Positions 32,924-43,600 of a stretch of 64,000 bases of DNA are shown here, piece by piece (position 1 is the first letter of the stretch; every line of letters begins with the position of its first letter). This DNA comes from Sphaerisporangium perillae (GTDB lineage: Bacteria; Actinomycetota; Actinomycetes; Streptosporangiales; Streptosporangiaceae). Under the pieces are notes generated by a model, which worked only from the letters and a program-made list of their open reading frames with translations, made no database searches and was not told the DNA's origin. The stretch is taken from contig NZ_JALLPO010000016.1 of the NCBI RefSeq assembly GCF_023276435.1, positions 62,001 through 126,000 on the forward strand, written 5' to 3'. Both the position numbers and the translations under genes were made by a program.

Positions 32924-34738
32924 CTAGCGGAGCAGGTCGGTGTAGCGCGGGGTGTGGCCGGGGCGCGACAGCGTGTGCGCGGTGTGGATCAGGGGGACGT
33001 GGCTGAACGCCTGCGGGAAGTTGCCCACCAGGCGCTCGTAGCGGGGGTCGTACTCTTCCGACAGCAGGCCCACGTCGTTGCGCAGGGCCAGCAGCTTCTC
33101 GAACAGCTCGACGGCCTCCTCGTGCCTGCCGGCCATGGCCCGCGCCTCGGCGAGCCAGAAGCTGCACGCCAGGAACGCCCCCTCGCCGCCGGCCAGGCCG
33201 TCCACGGCGTTCTGCTGGGCCAGGGGGTAGCGGAGCACGAAGCCGTCTGACATCAGCTCGCGCTCGATCGCGTCGATGGTGCCGGTGACCCGGGGATCGG
33301 TGGGCGGGAGAAAGCCGGTCTGCGGGATCAGCAGCAGGGCGGCGTCCAGCTCGCGCGAGCCGTAGGACTGGGTGAAGGTGTTCCGCGCCGGGTCGTATCC
33401 CTTGTGCATGATCTCGGCGTGGATGCGCTCGCGCAGCGCGCGCCAGCGCTGGAGCGGGCCGGTCTGGCCGAACTTCTCGACCTGCCGGATCACGCGGTCG
33501 GTGGCCACCCAGGCCATCACCTTGGAGTGGACGAAGTGCCGGCGAGGCCCGCGGACCTCCCACAGGCCCTCGTCGGGCTCGTCCCAGTGGGACTCCAGGA
33601 AGTCCATCAGCGACCGCTGGATCGCCCAGGTGCGCGAGATGCTCGCCAGCCCGGACTCCTGCGACAGGTAGAGGCAGCTCATCACCTCGCCGTAGACGTC
33701 GAGCTGGAGCTGGTTGACGGCAGCGTTGCCGATGCGCACCGGCCCGGAGTCCTCGTAGCCCTCCAGCCAGGGCAGCTCCATCTCGGGCAGGCGCCGCTCG
33801 CCGGCCACGCCGTACATGATCTGCAGGTCCTGCGGGCGGCCGGCGATGGCGCGCAGCAGCCACTCGCGCCAGTCGCGGGCCTCGTCGATGTACCCGGCGC
33901 CGATGAGCGCGTCGAGCGTCATCGTGGCATCGCGCAGCCAGCAGTAGCGGTAGTCCCAGTTGCGCACGCCGCCGATGTCCTCGGGCAGGGAGGTGGTGGC
34001 CGCCGCGACGATCCCGCCGGTGGGGGAGTAGGTCAGCGCCTTGAGGGTGATCAGCGAGCGGACGACGGCCTCGCGCCACCGGTCCTCGGTGTGCAGGACG
34101 CAGCGGGAGACCCACTCCTTCCAGATGGCCTCGGTCTCCACCAGCTCGGCCAGCGGGTCGATCTCGTCGGGCTTCGGGGAGTGGGAGGGGTGCCAGGTGA
34201 ACACGAACGCCAGCCGGTCGCCCGCCGACATGCGGAACGTCGCCTTGTGGGCGTAGTCGCCGCCCTGCAGCGGCACCGGGGAGCGCAGCCAGGCGGAGTC
34301 GGGGCCGCCGATGGCCTGGAGCAGCCCGTCATTGCGGCGCACCCAGGGCACGATGCGGCCGTAGTCGAAGCGGATGCGGATGTGGGTGCCCATCTCGACG
34401 CTGCCGGCGAGGCACTCGACGACCCGGACCAGGTCGGGGTTGGCCTGCCGGGGCGGCATGAAGTCGGTGACGCGCACCGTGCCGCCCTCGGTGTCCCATT
34501 CGGTCTCCAGGATGAGGGTGTCCTCGCGGTAGCGGCGCCGGGTGCTCAGCGGGTGGTCGCCGCTCGCCGGGCCGATCCACCAGTGGCCGTTGCGCTCGTC
34601 TCCGAGCAGGGACGCGAAGCAGGCCGGGGAGTCGAACCGGGGCAGGCACAGCCAGTCGATCGATCCGTTCCGTCCGACGAGGGCGGCCGACTGCATGTCC
34701 CCGATGATGGCGTAGTCCTCGATCCGCATGGTCGTCAC
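32924..34738 (-). CDS. Glycoside hydrolase family 15 protein (trehalase/glucoamylase-like)
   Basis: Intracellular inverting glycosidase of 604 residues. The N-terminus RIEDYAIIGDMQSAALVGRN is typical of the GH15 group that includes mycobacterial trehalase. Catalytic-domain segments include NWDYRYCWLRDATMTLDAL near residue 262 and GEGAFLACSFWLAEARAM near 525. The most likely substrate is trehalose or short alpha-glucans; sequence alone does not decide. GTG 34738 is listed; ATG 34729 is three codons inside and equally plausible. Confidence 0.88.
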   Translation of the reverse strand: MTTMRIEDYAIIGDMQSAALVGRNGSIDWLCLPRFDSPACFASLLGDERNGHWWIGPASGDHPLSTRRRYREDTLILETEWDTEGGTVRVTDFMPPRQANPDLVRVVECLAGSVEMGTHIRIRFDYGRIVPWVRRNDGLLQAIGGPDSAWLRSPVPLQGGDYAHKATFRMSAGDRLAFVFTWHPSHSPKPDEIDPLAELVETEAIWKEWVSRCVLHTEDRWREAVVRSLITLKALTYSPTGGIVAAATTSLPEDIGGVRNWDYRYCWLRDATMTLDALIGAGYIDEARDWREWLLRAIAGRPQDLQIMYGVAGERRLPEMELPWLEGYEDSGPVRIGNAAVNQLQLDVYGEVMSCLYLSQESGLASISRTWAIQRSLMDFLESHWDEPDEGLWEVRGPRRHFVHSKVMAWVATDRVIRQVEKFGQTGPLQRWRALRERIHAEIMHKGYDPARNTFTQSYGSRELDAALLLIPQTGFLPPTDPRVTGTIDAIERELMSDGFVLRYPLAQQNAVDGLAGGEGAFLACSFWLAEARAMAGRHEEAVELFEKLLALRNDVGLLSEEYDPRYERLVGNFPQAFSHVPLIHTAHTLSRPGHTPRYTDLLR

Positions 34739-34783
34739 GCTAGTAGACGTGGCGGGCTCCGGTGCATGCGCGCGGGAGGCGGA

Positions 34784-35389
34784 TCAGTCGCGGAGACGCA
34801 TCAGCGGCATGAAGTACTGCGTGAGCGGCCCGATCGCGAGCGCGAAGACGATGGTGCCGACGCCGACCGTCCCGCCGAGCACCCATCCGGTGGCGAGGAC
34901 GGTCAGCTCGATCAGCGCGCGGGCCGTGCGGATCGACAGGCCGAGCCGGTGCAGCCCGGTCATCAGGCCGTCGCGGGGTCCGGGGCCAAGTCCGGCGCCG
35001 ATGTACAGGCCGGTGGCCGCGGCGACGCACACCACGGCCACCAGCAGGTACGCCCAGCGCAGGGCGAGGTCGCTTGGGGTGGGCAGCAGCCAGAGCGTGA
35101 GGTCGGCGAACAGCCCGACGAAGAGGATGTTGCTCAGCGTGCCGATCCCGGGGCGCTGCCTGAGCGGGATCCAGAAGACCATCACGACGGCGCCCACCAG
35201 GATGATCCACGTCCCGATCGACCATCCGGTGCGGACGGCGAGCCCCTGGTGGAAGACGTCCCAGGGATCGTTGCCGAGCCGGGACTCGATCTGGAGGCCG
35301 ATTCCGGCGCCGTACAGCGCGAGGCCGGCGTACAGGCGCAGCAACCGGTTGGGCAACGATCCGAGGCGGGGGAGGGAGAGTTCGCTCAT
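34784..35389 (-). CDS. YczE-family membrane protein
   Basis: Integral membrane protein of 201 residues with five to six helices. It contains the family-typical IESRLGNDPWDVFHQGL near residue 33 and GAGLGPGPRDGLMTGL near 125. The molecular role is unknown; family members are nearly always encoded beside a MocR regulator (YczR), as here at 35454. The 64-base divergent spacer carries two inverted repeats, consistent with control by that regulator. Confidence 0.88.
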   Translation of the reverse strand: MSELSLPRLGSLPNRLLRLYAGLALYGAGIGLQIESRLGNDPWDVFHQGLAVRTGWSIGTWIILVGAVVMVFWIPLRQRPGIGTLSNILFVGLFADLTLWLLPTPSDLALRWAYLLVAVVCVAAATGLYIGAGLGPGPRDGLMTGLHRLGLSIRTARALIELTVLATGWVLGGTVGVGTIVFALAIGPLTQYFMPLMRLRD

Positions 35390-35398
35390 AATGGAAGT

Positions 35399-35453
35399 AA
35401 TGGTCTGATGCCATTGGCTTGCTGTTAAAGGGCCAATCAGAGAAAGTGGCCTT
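35399..35453. promoter_or_regulatory. YczR-type operator region in the divergent spacer
   Basis: AATGG-N7-CCATT (35399-35415) and AAGGGCCA-N10-TGGCCTT (35428-35453) are two inverted repeats between the yczE-like and MocR genes, the second ending at the MocR start codon. MocR regulators bind paired repeats in divergent promoters, so this is the probable regulatory site for both genes. Confidence 0.6.
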
Positions 35454-36896
35454 ATGGAGCGTTATCTCAGCGGACCACAGCTCGCCAGGCTCGCCGACGT
35501 GCCCGCCGGCGCCCGGCCGTACTACCGGGCCCTGGCCGACCGCGTGCGGGCGCTCATCCTGGACGGCCGGCTGCCCACACGGGTGCGCATGCCCGCAGAA
35601 CGCCACCTCGCCGAGGCGCTCGGCGTCAGCCGCACCACCGTGACCACCGCCTACGACCGGCTGCGCGAGCAGGGATACCTCGACAGCCGCCAGGGCGCGG
35701 GAAGCTGGACGGCCCTGCCCGAGCCCGGCGCCCTCGGCATGGAGAACCCGTGGATCGCCGCGGGCGATGACGGCCTGCTCCCGATGCACTGCGCCGCCCC
35801 GCAGGCGACGGCGCTGCTCCCGGAGGCCATTGCCGCCGCGACGGATGACTACCCCTGCTACGGCCTCGGCACCGGCTACGACCCGGTCGGCTTGCGCCCG
35901 CTACGCGAGGCGATCGCCGCCCGCTACGTCGCACGCGGCCTTGCCACCCGCCCTGACCAGATCCTCGTCACGGGAGGCGCCCAGCACGCCATCCACCTGC
36001 TCATGACGCTCCTGACGGCGCAGGGCGACCCGGTGCTGGTCGAGTCGCCGACCTACCCCCACGCGCTGGACGCGGCCCGCATGCAAGGCGCCCGCCTGGT
36101 CCCGGTGGGCGTCCCGGACGACGGCTGGGACCTGGACCTGGTGACCTGCGCCATGCGCCAGTCGGCCGCGCGGCTCGCCTACCTCATCCCCGACTTCCAG
36201 AACCCGACCGGGCTGCTGATGGGCGACGCCGACCGCGCGGCGCTGGCCGGGGCCGCCCGCCGGTACGACACGACGCTGGTGGTGGACGAGAGCTGGGCCG
36301 AGCTGGCCATCGACGAGGTGCCCGAGACCCACCCGCTGGCGGCCTTCGACACCGACGGCCGGGTGATCAGCATCGGGTCGGCGTCCAAGCTGTGGTGGGG
36401 CGGCCTGCGCATCGGCTGGATCCGGGGGACGAGCGCCCTGATCCGCCGCCTGGCCGTGCTGCGCTCCGCCGTGGACATCGCCGCCCCGCTGTTCGAGCAG
36501 CTGGTGGTGGCCCACCTGTTCGAGCGCATCGAGGAGACCCGGGCGGAGCGGCGCCGCACCCTCGGTGCCTCACGGACGGCGCTGGTGGAGGCGCTCGGCG
36601 CCGAGCTGCCCGAATGGCGCTTCGCCGTGCCGGCCGGCGGCGGCTCGCTGTGGGTGCGGCTGGACTCCCCGGCCGCCACGCCGCTCGCCGACGCGGCGGC
36701 CGCCCAGGGGGTACGGCTCGCGCCCGGCCCGTGGTTCGGGGTGGACGGCACGCTGGAGCGCCACCTGCGCCTGCCGTTCACCATGCCGCCGCAGGCCCTC
36801 ACCGACGCGGTCCGCCGCCTGGCCGCCGCGCGGGCCCTCGGCCCGTCCCTCGCCTCCTACCGGCAGGCGCCCGCCCCGCTGACGCCGACCCTGTGA
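35454..36896 (+). CDS. MocR-family PLP-dependent regulator (YczR-like)
   Basis: GntR-type winged helix (about residues 10-85, with VSRTTVTTAYDRLREQGYLDS) fused to an aminotransferase-fold effector domain of about 390 residues. The PLP-lysine motif IGSASKLWWGGLRIGW is near residue 310, and the DFQNPTGLL segment near 245. The divergent partner is a YczE membrane protein, the defining context of the YczR subgroup. It probably activates yczE and represses itself when bound to a B6-derived or amino-acid ligand. Confidence 0.92.
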   Translation: MERYLSGPQLARLADVPAGARPYYRALADRVRALILDGRLPTRVRMPAERHLAEALGVSRTTVTTAYDRLREQGYLDSRQGAGSWTALPEPGALGMENPWIAAGDDGLLPMHCAAPQATALLPEAIAAATDDYPCYGLGTGYDPVGLRPLREAIAARYVARGLATRPDQILVTGGAQHAIHLLMTLLTAQGDPVLVESPTYPHALDAARMQGARLVPVGVPDDGWDLDLVTCAMRQSAARLAYLIPDFQNPTGLLMGDADRAALAGAARRYDTTLVVDESWAELAIDEVPETHPLAAFDTDGRVISIGSASKLWWGGLRIGWIRGTSALIRRLAVLRSAVDIAAPLFEQLVVAHLFERIEETRAERRRTLGASRTALVEALGAELPEWRFAVPAGGGSLWVRLDSPAATPLADAAAAQGVRLAPGPWFGVDGTLERHLRLPFTMPPQALTDAVRRLAAARALGPSLASYRQAPAPLTPTL

Positions 36897-36908
36897 GCGG
36901 GGGGAGGG

Positions 36909-38393
<1,485 letters not shown>

Positions 38394-38461
38394 ACCGGTA
38401 CGCCCCCGTTCCCGTTTGTCGTCATATATGCGGTTTATCACCTAGTGAGCTATATGGCCGG

Positions 38462-38483
38462 TTTATGGGCTGATATCCATAAA
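38462..38483. promoter_or_regulatory. Inverted repeat between the peptide transporter and the acyl-CoA ligase genes
   Basis: TTTATGG and CCATAAA are perfect 7-base arms in an AT-rich spacer (about 38420-38520). It may be an operator or a promoter element for the transporter gene reading leftwards. Confidence 0.35.
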
Positions 38484-38650
38484 AAGGGTCCTGTTCTCCA
38501 TTGAAGTGATCACTCTTCGTAAGGGAATGGATGCCCATCGCCCGGTAGGAGCAAGCACGCTCCTACTTCTCGCTTCCAGGGGCTTGTCTGCCGTCACAGC
38601 CTGTGGTGCGATGCATCCCACTCGTGTAAGTGAGCACTTTTGGAGGCGAA

Positions 38651-40495
38651 ATGGCCGACCCCCGGGTCCTTGCCGAACTTTCGGAGATCGAGCAAGAGAT
38701 CGCCGGCCACACCATCTGCGAACAGCTCAGGCTCACGGCGGAGCGCTTCCCCGACGAGCCCGCCTACTCCGACCGCGCCGCCGGCGGCGGCTGGACGACG
38801 CTGACCTACGCGCAGGCCCGGCACCGGGTGCTCGCGATCGCCTCCGGCTTCGCCGCGCTCGGCCTCGGCCGCGGGGACTCCGTCGCCCTGATGATGGTCA
38901 ACCGCACCGAGCACGTGCTGGCCGACCTCGGCGCCGTCCACGCCGGCGGCATGGCGTGCTCGATCTACTCCACCTTCGCCCCCGAGCAGATCGCCTTCGT
39001 CGCCAAGGACCTCAACGCCAAGATCGCGGTGCTTGGGAGCACCGCCGACCTCGAGCGCTGGCTTCCGATCCTGGAAGAGCTGCCCGGCCTGAGCAAGGTC
39101 ATCGTGATCGACGGCGCCCCCGAGGGCGAGCGGTTCATGAGCTGGGACGACTTCCTGGCGCTCGGCGAGCGCTCGCTCGCCGCCGACCCCGCCGCCGCCG
39201 AGGAGCGCGCCGCCGCCGTCAGCGCGGACGACGTGCTGACCGTGCTCTACACCTCCGGCACGACCGGCAACCCCAAGGGGGTGCCGCTGACCCACTCCAA
39301 CATCGTCTTCGAGGTCTACGTCAGCGTCCGCCTGACCGGGCTTCCCGACCACGGCGACCAGATCTCCTACCTCACCTACGCGCACATCGCCGAGCGGGTG
39401 CTCAGCCTGTACATCCCGCTGTTCAAGGTCTACCACGTCCACTTCTGCCCCGACCTCGCCGAGCTCGGCACCGTGCTCGGCCAGGTCAAGCCGCTGTTCT
39501 TCTTCGGCGTGCCGCGGGTCTGGGAGAAGATGCAGGCCCGGCTGCAGGCGCTGCTCAGCACCCAGCCCGAGGAGCAGCAGCAGAACGTCCGCGCCGCCAT
39601 GGCCGCAGGCCTCGCCTACGTCGAGGCCTGCCAGTACGGCCGGACCCCGAGCGCCGAGGTCACCGCGGCGTACGAGGCGGCCGACGCCGCACTGCTGTCG
39701 ATCATCCGCTCCATGATCGGATTCGAGAACGCCCGCTGGCTCGCCACCGCCGCCGCACCCATGCCCCTGGAGGTCCAGCGCTTCTTCGCCGGCCTCGGCA
39801 TGCGGGTGGTCGACGTGTACGGGATGACCGAGACCAGCGGTGCCTTTACCGGCAACAGCACCGAGATGTACAAGCTCGGCACGGTCGGCCGCGCCTTCCC
39901 GGCCGTCGAGGTGCGCATCGCCGAGGACGGCGAGATCCTCACGCGCAGCCCGGCCAACACGAAGGGGTACTTCCACCGCCCCGAGGCCACCGCCGAGCTC
40001 CTCGACGAGGAGGGCTGGCTGCACACCGGTGACGTCGGCTCCATCGACGAGGACGGCTTCGTCCGCATCGTCGACCGCAAGAAGGAGCTCATCATCACCG
40101 CCGGGGGCGAGAACATCTCTCCGGCCAACACCGAGAACCTGCTCAAGGAGCACGCGATCATCGGCCAGGCGCTCGCCTACGGCGATCGCAAGCCCTACGT
40201 CGTGGCGATCCTCACCCTCGACGGCGAGACGGCACCGGCGTGGGCCAAGGGGCGCGGCATAGAGTTCGCCGATCTGGGCGAGCTGGCCGAGCACCCCGAC
40301 GTCCTGAAGGAGGTGGAGGCGGCCGTCGCGGTCGCCAACGACAAGCTCGCCCGTGTCCAGCAGGTGAAGAAGTGGCGGTTGCTGCCGGTCGAGTGGACGG
40401 CAGAGACCGCCGAGCTCACGCCGAGCCTCAAGCTCAAGCGCCGCGTCATCCATGCCAAGTACGCCACCATCATCGACGAGATGTACGAGGTCTGA
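38651..40495 (+). CDS. Long-chain acyl-CoA ligase (AMP-binding)
   Basis: Activates a fatty acid to its CoA thioester through an acyl-adenylate; 614 residues, the size of FadD15-type ligases. The AMP-binding motif is LYTSGTTGNPKGVPLTHSN near residue 200, the YGMTETSG motif near 395, and the hinge region WLHTGDVGSIDEDGF near 455. ATG 38651 follows GGAGGCG closely. It probably serves lipid degradation or remodelling. Confidence 0.93.
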   Translation: MADPRVLAELSEIEQEIAGHTICEQLRLTAERFPDEPAYSDRAAGGGWTTLTYAQARHRVLAIASGFAALGLGRGDSVALMMVNRTEHVLADLGAVHAGGMACSIYSTFAPEQIAFVAKDLNAKIAVLGSTADLERWLPILEELPGLSKVIVIDGAPEGERFMSWDDFLALGERSLAADPAAAEERAAAVSADDVLTVLYTSGTTGNPKGVPLTHSNIVFEVYVSVRLTGLPDHGDQISYLTYAHIAERVLSLYIPLFKVYHVHFCPDLAELGTVLGQVKPLFFFGVPRVWEKMQARLQALLSTQPEEQQQNVRAAMAAGLAYVEACQYGRTPSAEVTAAYEAADAALLSIIRSMIGFENARWLATAAAPMPLEVQRFFAGLGMRVVDVYGMTETSGAFTGNSTEMYKLGTVGRAFPAVEVRIAEDGEILTRSPANTKGYFHRPEATAELLDEEGWLHTGDVGSIDEDGFVRIVDRKKELIITAGGENISPANTENLLKEHAIIGQALAYGDRKPYVVAILTLDGETAPAWAKGRGIEFADLGELAEHPDVLKEVEAAVAVANDKLARVQQVKKWRLLPVEWTAETAELTPSLKLKRRVIHAKYATIIDEMYEV

Positions 40496-40603
40496 GCCGG
40501 GGCGGCCGGCCGCCGGCACGGTGCCGCGCGTCCCCTCGTGTTTTGCCGGGCGGGGGGCGTGTCGGCCCCGTGCCGTTACCCCCGGGTGCCTAGCCTCCAG
40601 GCC

Positions 40604-41425
40604 ATGACCCTGAGAGGTTTGATCACGTCGTCGGCGCTGGGGCTGGCCGCGCTCACGGTCCTGGCGGAGGCGTTCCCGTCCGTGGCCGCGCCCGGGACCG
40701 GGACGAGGGAGGCGCGCCCCGCGATCACCGCGCCTCCCGTGGCGCCGCCCGCCCTGGCGTCCCCTCCCGTCCCCGACGGGCCCGCCATCCGGTCGGTGAA
40801 GGTGCGCCCGCGGTCCCCGGTGGTCGGCCCGAGGGGCGGGACGAGGCTGGTGGTCGAGGTGGTGGCCCGCGGCGTGGCCGGTCCCAAGGGGGTGACCCTG
40901 CGGGTGGAGCCCGGCGGGCGCCGGGCACGGGCGCACGCCGCCGCCCCGGCGCCGGTTCCGGCGGACGCCTCCGGCTGGGAGGTCTGGCGGTTCGACCCGC
41001 CGGTGCGCCTCACCCGGTGGTACCCCGCCGGCCGGTGGCGGGCGGTCGCGACCGCGAAGGACGCCTCGGGACGCCGGGCGACGGCGTCCGCCTCGTTCCT
41101 GCTCAGGAAGGCGACCGTGCTGACCGGGGTCCGGGTGGCGCGCGCGCGGAAGCGGGGCCGGGCCGTGCGGGTGGCGGGGACGCTGATGCGCGTGGACCCG
41201 ACCGGCAGGTTCGACTACTGGTTCTTCCCGCGGCAGCGGTTGACGCTGCAATTCAGGAGGCACGGCGGGCGGGCGTGGAAGAGCGTCGCCAGGACGCGGA
41301 CGAACCGGGACGGGCAGTTCGCCAGGCGGGTCGGGCGCTCCCATGGGACGTGGCGGGTCGTGTACGCCGGCACGCGGCATTACGCCGGTGTTTCGCGCAC
41401 GGTCCGACACCGAGCTCATAAGTAG
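40604..41425 (+). CDS. Secreted beta-sandwich-like protein, paralogue of the next gene
   Basis: Exported 273-residue protein: an N-terminal signal peptide (ITSSALGLAALTVLAEAFP, cleavage after VAA) is followed by a proline-rich stretch. Two domains pair with those of the protein at 41586: a first domain (IRSVKVRPRSPVV) and a second with FDYWFFPRQRLTLQFRR and GTWRVVYAGTRHY. Its C-terminus is strongly basic. The function is unknown; the fold may be an Ig-like or calcium-free adhesion module. Confidence 0.75.
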   Translation: MTLRGLITSSALGLAALTVLAEAFPSVAAPGTGTREARPAITAPPVAPPALASPPVPDGPAIRSVKVRPRSPVVGPRGGTRLVVEVVARGVAGPKGVTLRVEPGGRRARAHAAAPAPVPADASGWEVWRFDPPVRLTRWYPAGRWRAVATAKDASGRRATASASFLLRKATVLTGVRVARARKRGRAVRVAGTLMRVDPTGRFDYWFFPRQRLTLQFRRHGGRAWKSVARTRTNRDGQFARRVGRSHGTWRVVYAGTRHYAGVSRTVRHRAHK

Positions 41426-41483
41426 GACATACAGCAATATTTCTCTATATAACAATATGATTGCACGTCCGATTTGTGCGTTT

Positions 41484-41504
41484 TTGCTGGCGATCGCCAA
41501 GCAA
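41484..41504. terminator. Hairpin with following T-run between the two secreted-protein genes
   Basis: TTGCTGGCGATCGCCAAGCAA is nearly self-complementary, contains the perfect GGCGATCGCC palindrome, and is followed by CTTTTCC. It would act as an intrinsic terminator for the gene ending at 41425, or as an operator for the next one. Confidence 0.5.
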
Positions 41505-41585
41505 CTTTTCCTGCCCTGAAGACGTCTATGACGTAGGCACACCCCCACTTGGGATGCCTTTCTCTACGGGGAGAGGAAGTTCCGC

Positions 41586-42425
41586 ATGATGAAACGCATC
41601 GCCACCGCTTTGGTGGCGGCCGCCATGGGCGCCTCGGTGCTCACGGTGGCGGCGCCGGTGCTGGCGGATTCGGCACCGGACGCCGAGGTGAGCATCGAGT
41701 CCATCAAGGTGACCCCGGACCCCGTGGTCATCCGTGGACGCGAGAACGTCTCGGTAACGGCCACGGTCGGCACTGTGAACGCCACGGACGTGAAGATCGA
41801 CTTCGAGCCGACCGGACAGGGTGGGCAGCCCGACTGCAACCCCTGCCCGGGGGCCGCGAAGGCGTCCGCGAGCGACTCGCAGTGGAAGACCTGGGACAAG
41901 ACGATCGTTCTCGACCGGCACGATCCGGCCGGGAAGTGGTACGTCTACGTCGAGGCCACCGGCCAGGACGGCAAGGTCGTGACGGCGAAGTCCTCCTTCT
42001 ACGTCAAGATCGTGCAGTCTCGCCCGCACCAGGGCCCGCGCGCGACGCGGATCGCTGGATTCGACGCGGGCCCTGAGCCGGTCAAGAAGAACCGCAAGCT
42101 CTCCCTCTCGGGCAAGCTCGAGACGGCGCGGTGCTACGGCGACTGGTGGTTCGACGGTGACGCCTACGTTGTGGGCGGCAGCCGTTGCCAGGACGACTAC
42201 CGCTGGCACAACTGGCGTCAGCTCGGCTGGCAGGAGATCAAGGTGTACTTCCACCGCGCCCACGGTGGTAAGTGGGAGTACGTCGACACGATCGAGACCA
42301 ACCCGGACGGGACCTTCTACACGAAGATCCCGGCCTACTGGTCCGGCACGTGGAAGGTCGTGTTCGAGGGCTCGCGCGGCCTGTACGGGTCGTCGGCGAC
42401 CGACTACGTGAAGGTTGTCCGCTAG
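41586..42425 (+). CDS. Secreted protein, paralogue of the preceding gene
   Basis: Exported 279-residue protein with signal peptide MKRIATALVAAAMGASVL and cleavage near LADSA. The first domain starts IESIKVTPDPVVIRG and the second ends GTWKVVFEGSRGLYG, matching the upstream gene. It has two extra cysteine pairs, in PDCNPCPG and ARCYGD/SRCQDD, not present in the paralogue. ATG 41586 follows GGGGAGAGG. A strong terminator follows at 42448. The function is unknown. Confidence 0.8.
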   Translation: MMKRIATALVAAAMGASVLTVAAPVLADSAPDAEVSIESIKVTPDPVVIRGRENVSVTATVGTVNATDVKIDFEPTGQGGQPDCNPCPGAAKASASDSQWKTWDKTIVLDRHDPAGKWYVYVEATGQDGKVVTAKSSFYVKIVQSRPHQGPRATRIAGFDAGPEPVKKNRKLSLSGKLETARCYGDWWFDGDAYVVGGSRCQDDYRWHNWRQLGWQEIKVYFHRAHGGKWEYVDTIETNPDGTFYTKIPAYWSGTWKVVFEGSRGLYGSSATDYVKVVR

Positions 42426-42447
42426 TCCTTCGGTTCGGCCGAACCAG

Positions 42448-42482
42448 AGCGCCTGGCACCCGGACTCCGGGAGCCAGGCGCT
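42448..42482 (+). terminator. Intrinsic terminator after the second secreted-protein gene
   Basis: AGCGCCTGGC and GCCAGGCGCT form a perfect 10-base stem around a CCCGGACTCCGGGA-type inner stem, followed by TTT. It lies 22 bases after the stop codon at 42425. Confidence 0.8.
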
Positions 42483-42547
42483 TTGGCCGTCTTCAGGGGT
42501 GTTCCGGCGTGGCGTGGCGCGCGGGCCGGCGGGCTCGCGGCCTATCC

Positions 42548-42581
42548 TTCGACGAGACCGGCGATTCGACGAGACCGGCGC
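42548..42581. repeat. 17-base tandem repeat
   Basis: TTCGACGAGACCGGCG occurs twice in tandem (period 17) just before the cupin gene. It may be a duplicated regulatory site or slippage product. Confidence 0.5.
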
Positions 42582-42615
42582 GCGGCACCCGCCGGGCCGG
42601 CGCAAGGGAGGTCCC

Positions 42616-43071
42616 ATGCCCGAGGATCACGCGACGCCCGGCGACCCCTTCCACCGGCGCCTGCATCACGTGGCACCGGGCGGCCTCAGCGCGGAGACCG
42701 CGCAGACGCCCGGGATGGTGCGCCAGGCCGCGATCAGCGAGGCCACGGTCGGATCGAGCAGGCTGTGGATGGGCGAGACGCACGTCGCGCCGGCGACCGT
42801 CTCGGCCGACCACCACCACGGCGACTCCGAGACCGCCATCTACGTGGTCAGCGGCACTCCGTCGTTCGTCTTCCTCGACCTGGACGGCGACGAGCCGCGC
42901 GAGGTGCGCATCGACGCCGGGCCGGGCGACTACGTCTACGTGCCGCCGTTCGTCCCGCACCGGGAGGAGAACCGCGACCCCGACAACGAGGCCGTCGTGG
43001 TGGTCGCGCGCAGCACCCAGGAGGCGATCGTGGTCAACCTGCCCGGCCTCCGGCCGCCGACCGGGCCCTAG
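42616..43071 (+). CDS. Cupin-domain protein
   Basis: Small beta-barrel protein of 151 residues. The cupin metal motif begins SADHHHGDSETAIYVVSG near residue 55, and the second motif reads GDYVYVPPFVPHREEN near residue 108. These provide three or four metal ligands. It could be an isomerase or a binding protein. ATG 42616 has GGGAGG upstream. Neighbours give no clear pathway. Confidence 0.85.
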   Translation: MPEDHATPGDPFHRRLHHVAPGGLSAETAQTPGMVRQAAISEATVGSSRLWMGETHVAPATVSADHHHGDSETAIYVVSGTPSFVFLDLDGDEPREVRIDAGPGDYVYVPPFVPHREENRDPDNEAVVVVARSTQEAIVVNLPGLRPPTGP

Positions 43072-43169
43072 ACCGCCCACCCGGCGGCCCCGGGCCGCCT
43101 ACGCGGTCCAGGGCCGCGTCCGCCCGGCCCTGGGACTCCACGGGCCCGGCGGATCCGTCAGCGGCGCCG

Positions 43170-43487
43170 TCAGGGGCCCGTCTCGCGCGCGAGCTCCAGG
43201 GCGGTCAGGTCCAGGGCGCTCAGCGTCAGGATGTTCGCGATCTGCTCCAGGGGCATCCCGGCGTCGCCGAGCTGGGTGATGGTGACCGCGGTCCGAAGGA
43301 AGACCCTGCCGATGACGACCTCGTCCACGTCCGGCATGTCCTTGCGGAAGAAGTCGGCGAGCTGCTGGCCGACCTCGCGGTCGGCGTGGACGCGTGGATC
43401 GTTGAGTTCCGGGCTGGCCAGGATGTCCGCCAGATCCCTGCGCTCGTCTTCCGTGAGCTTGCTCAAAGGGTCGCCTCCCGCAGCCAT
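43170..43487 (-). CDS. Small conserved protein of unknown function
   Basis: Predicted cytoplasmic all-helical protein of 105 residues (DPLSKLTEDERRDLADILA ...). I recognise no domain. The coding character is good and the start MAAGGDPLSK is preceded by a purine-rich stretch. It lies 113 bases downstream of the integration host factor gene on the same strand. Confidence 0.65.
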   Translation of the reverse strand: MAAGGDPLSKLTEDERRDLADILASPELNDPRVHADREVGQQLADFFRKDMPDVDEVVIGRVFLRTAVTITQLGDAGMPLEQIANILTLSALDLTALELARETGP

Positions 43488-43600
43488 GTCGTTATTGGGA
43501 GACTATGCGCTCGCGGGCCCCGGAGAGAATGCCCTGGGGCCCGCGATGACCGGCCGGCGGGGGACGGCATGGCCGCCGCCCCCCGCAGCCGGCCCGGCGA

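Noticed and set aside
38594-41548. A 984-codon minus-strand frame opposite the acyl-CoA ligase gene
   Set aside because: It is the antisense shadow of two plus-strand genes, with biased composition and no domain.
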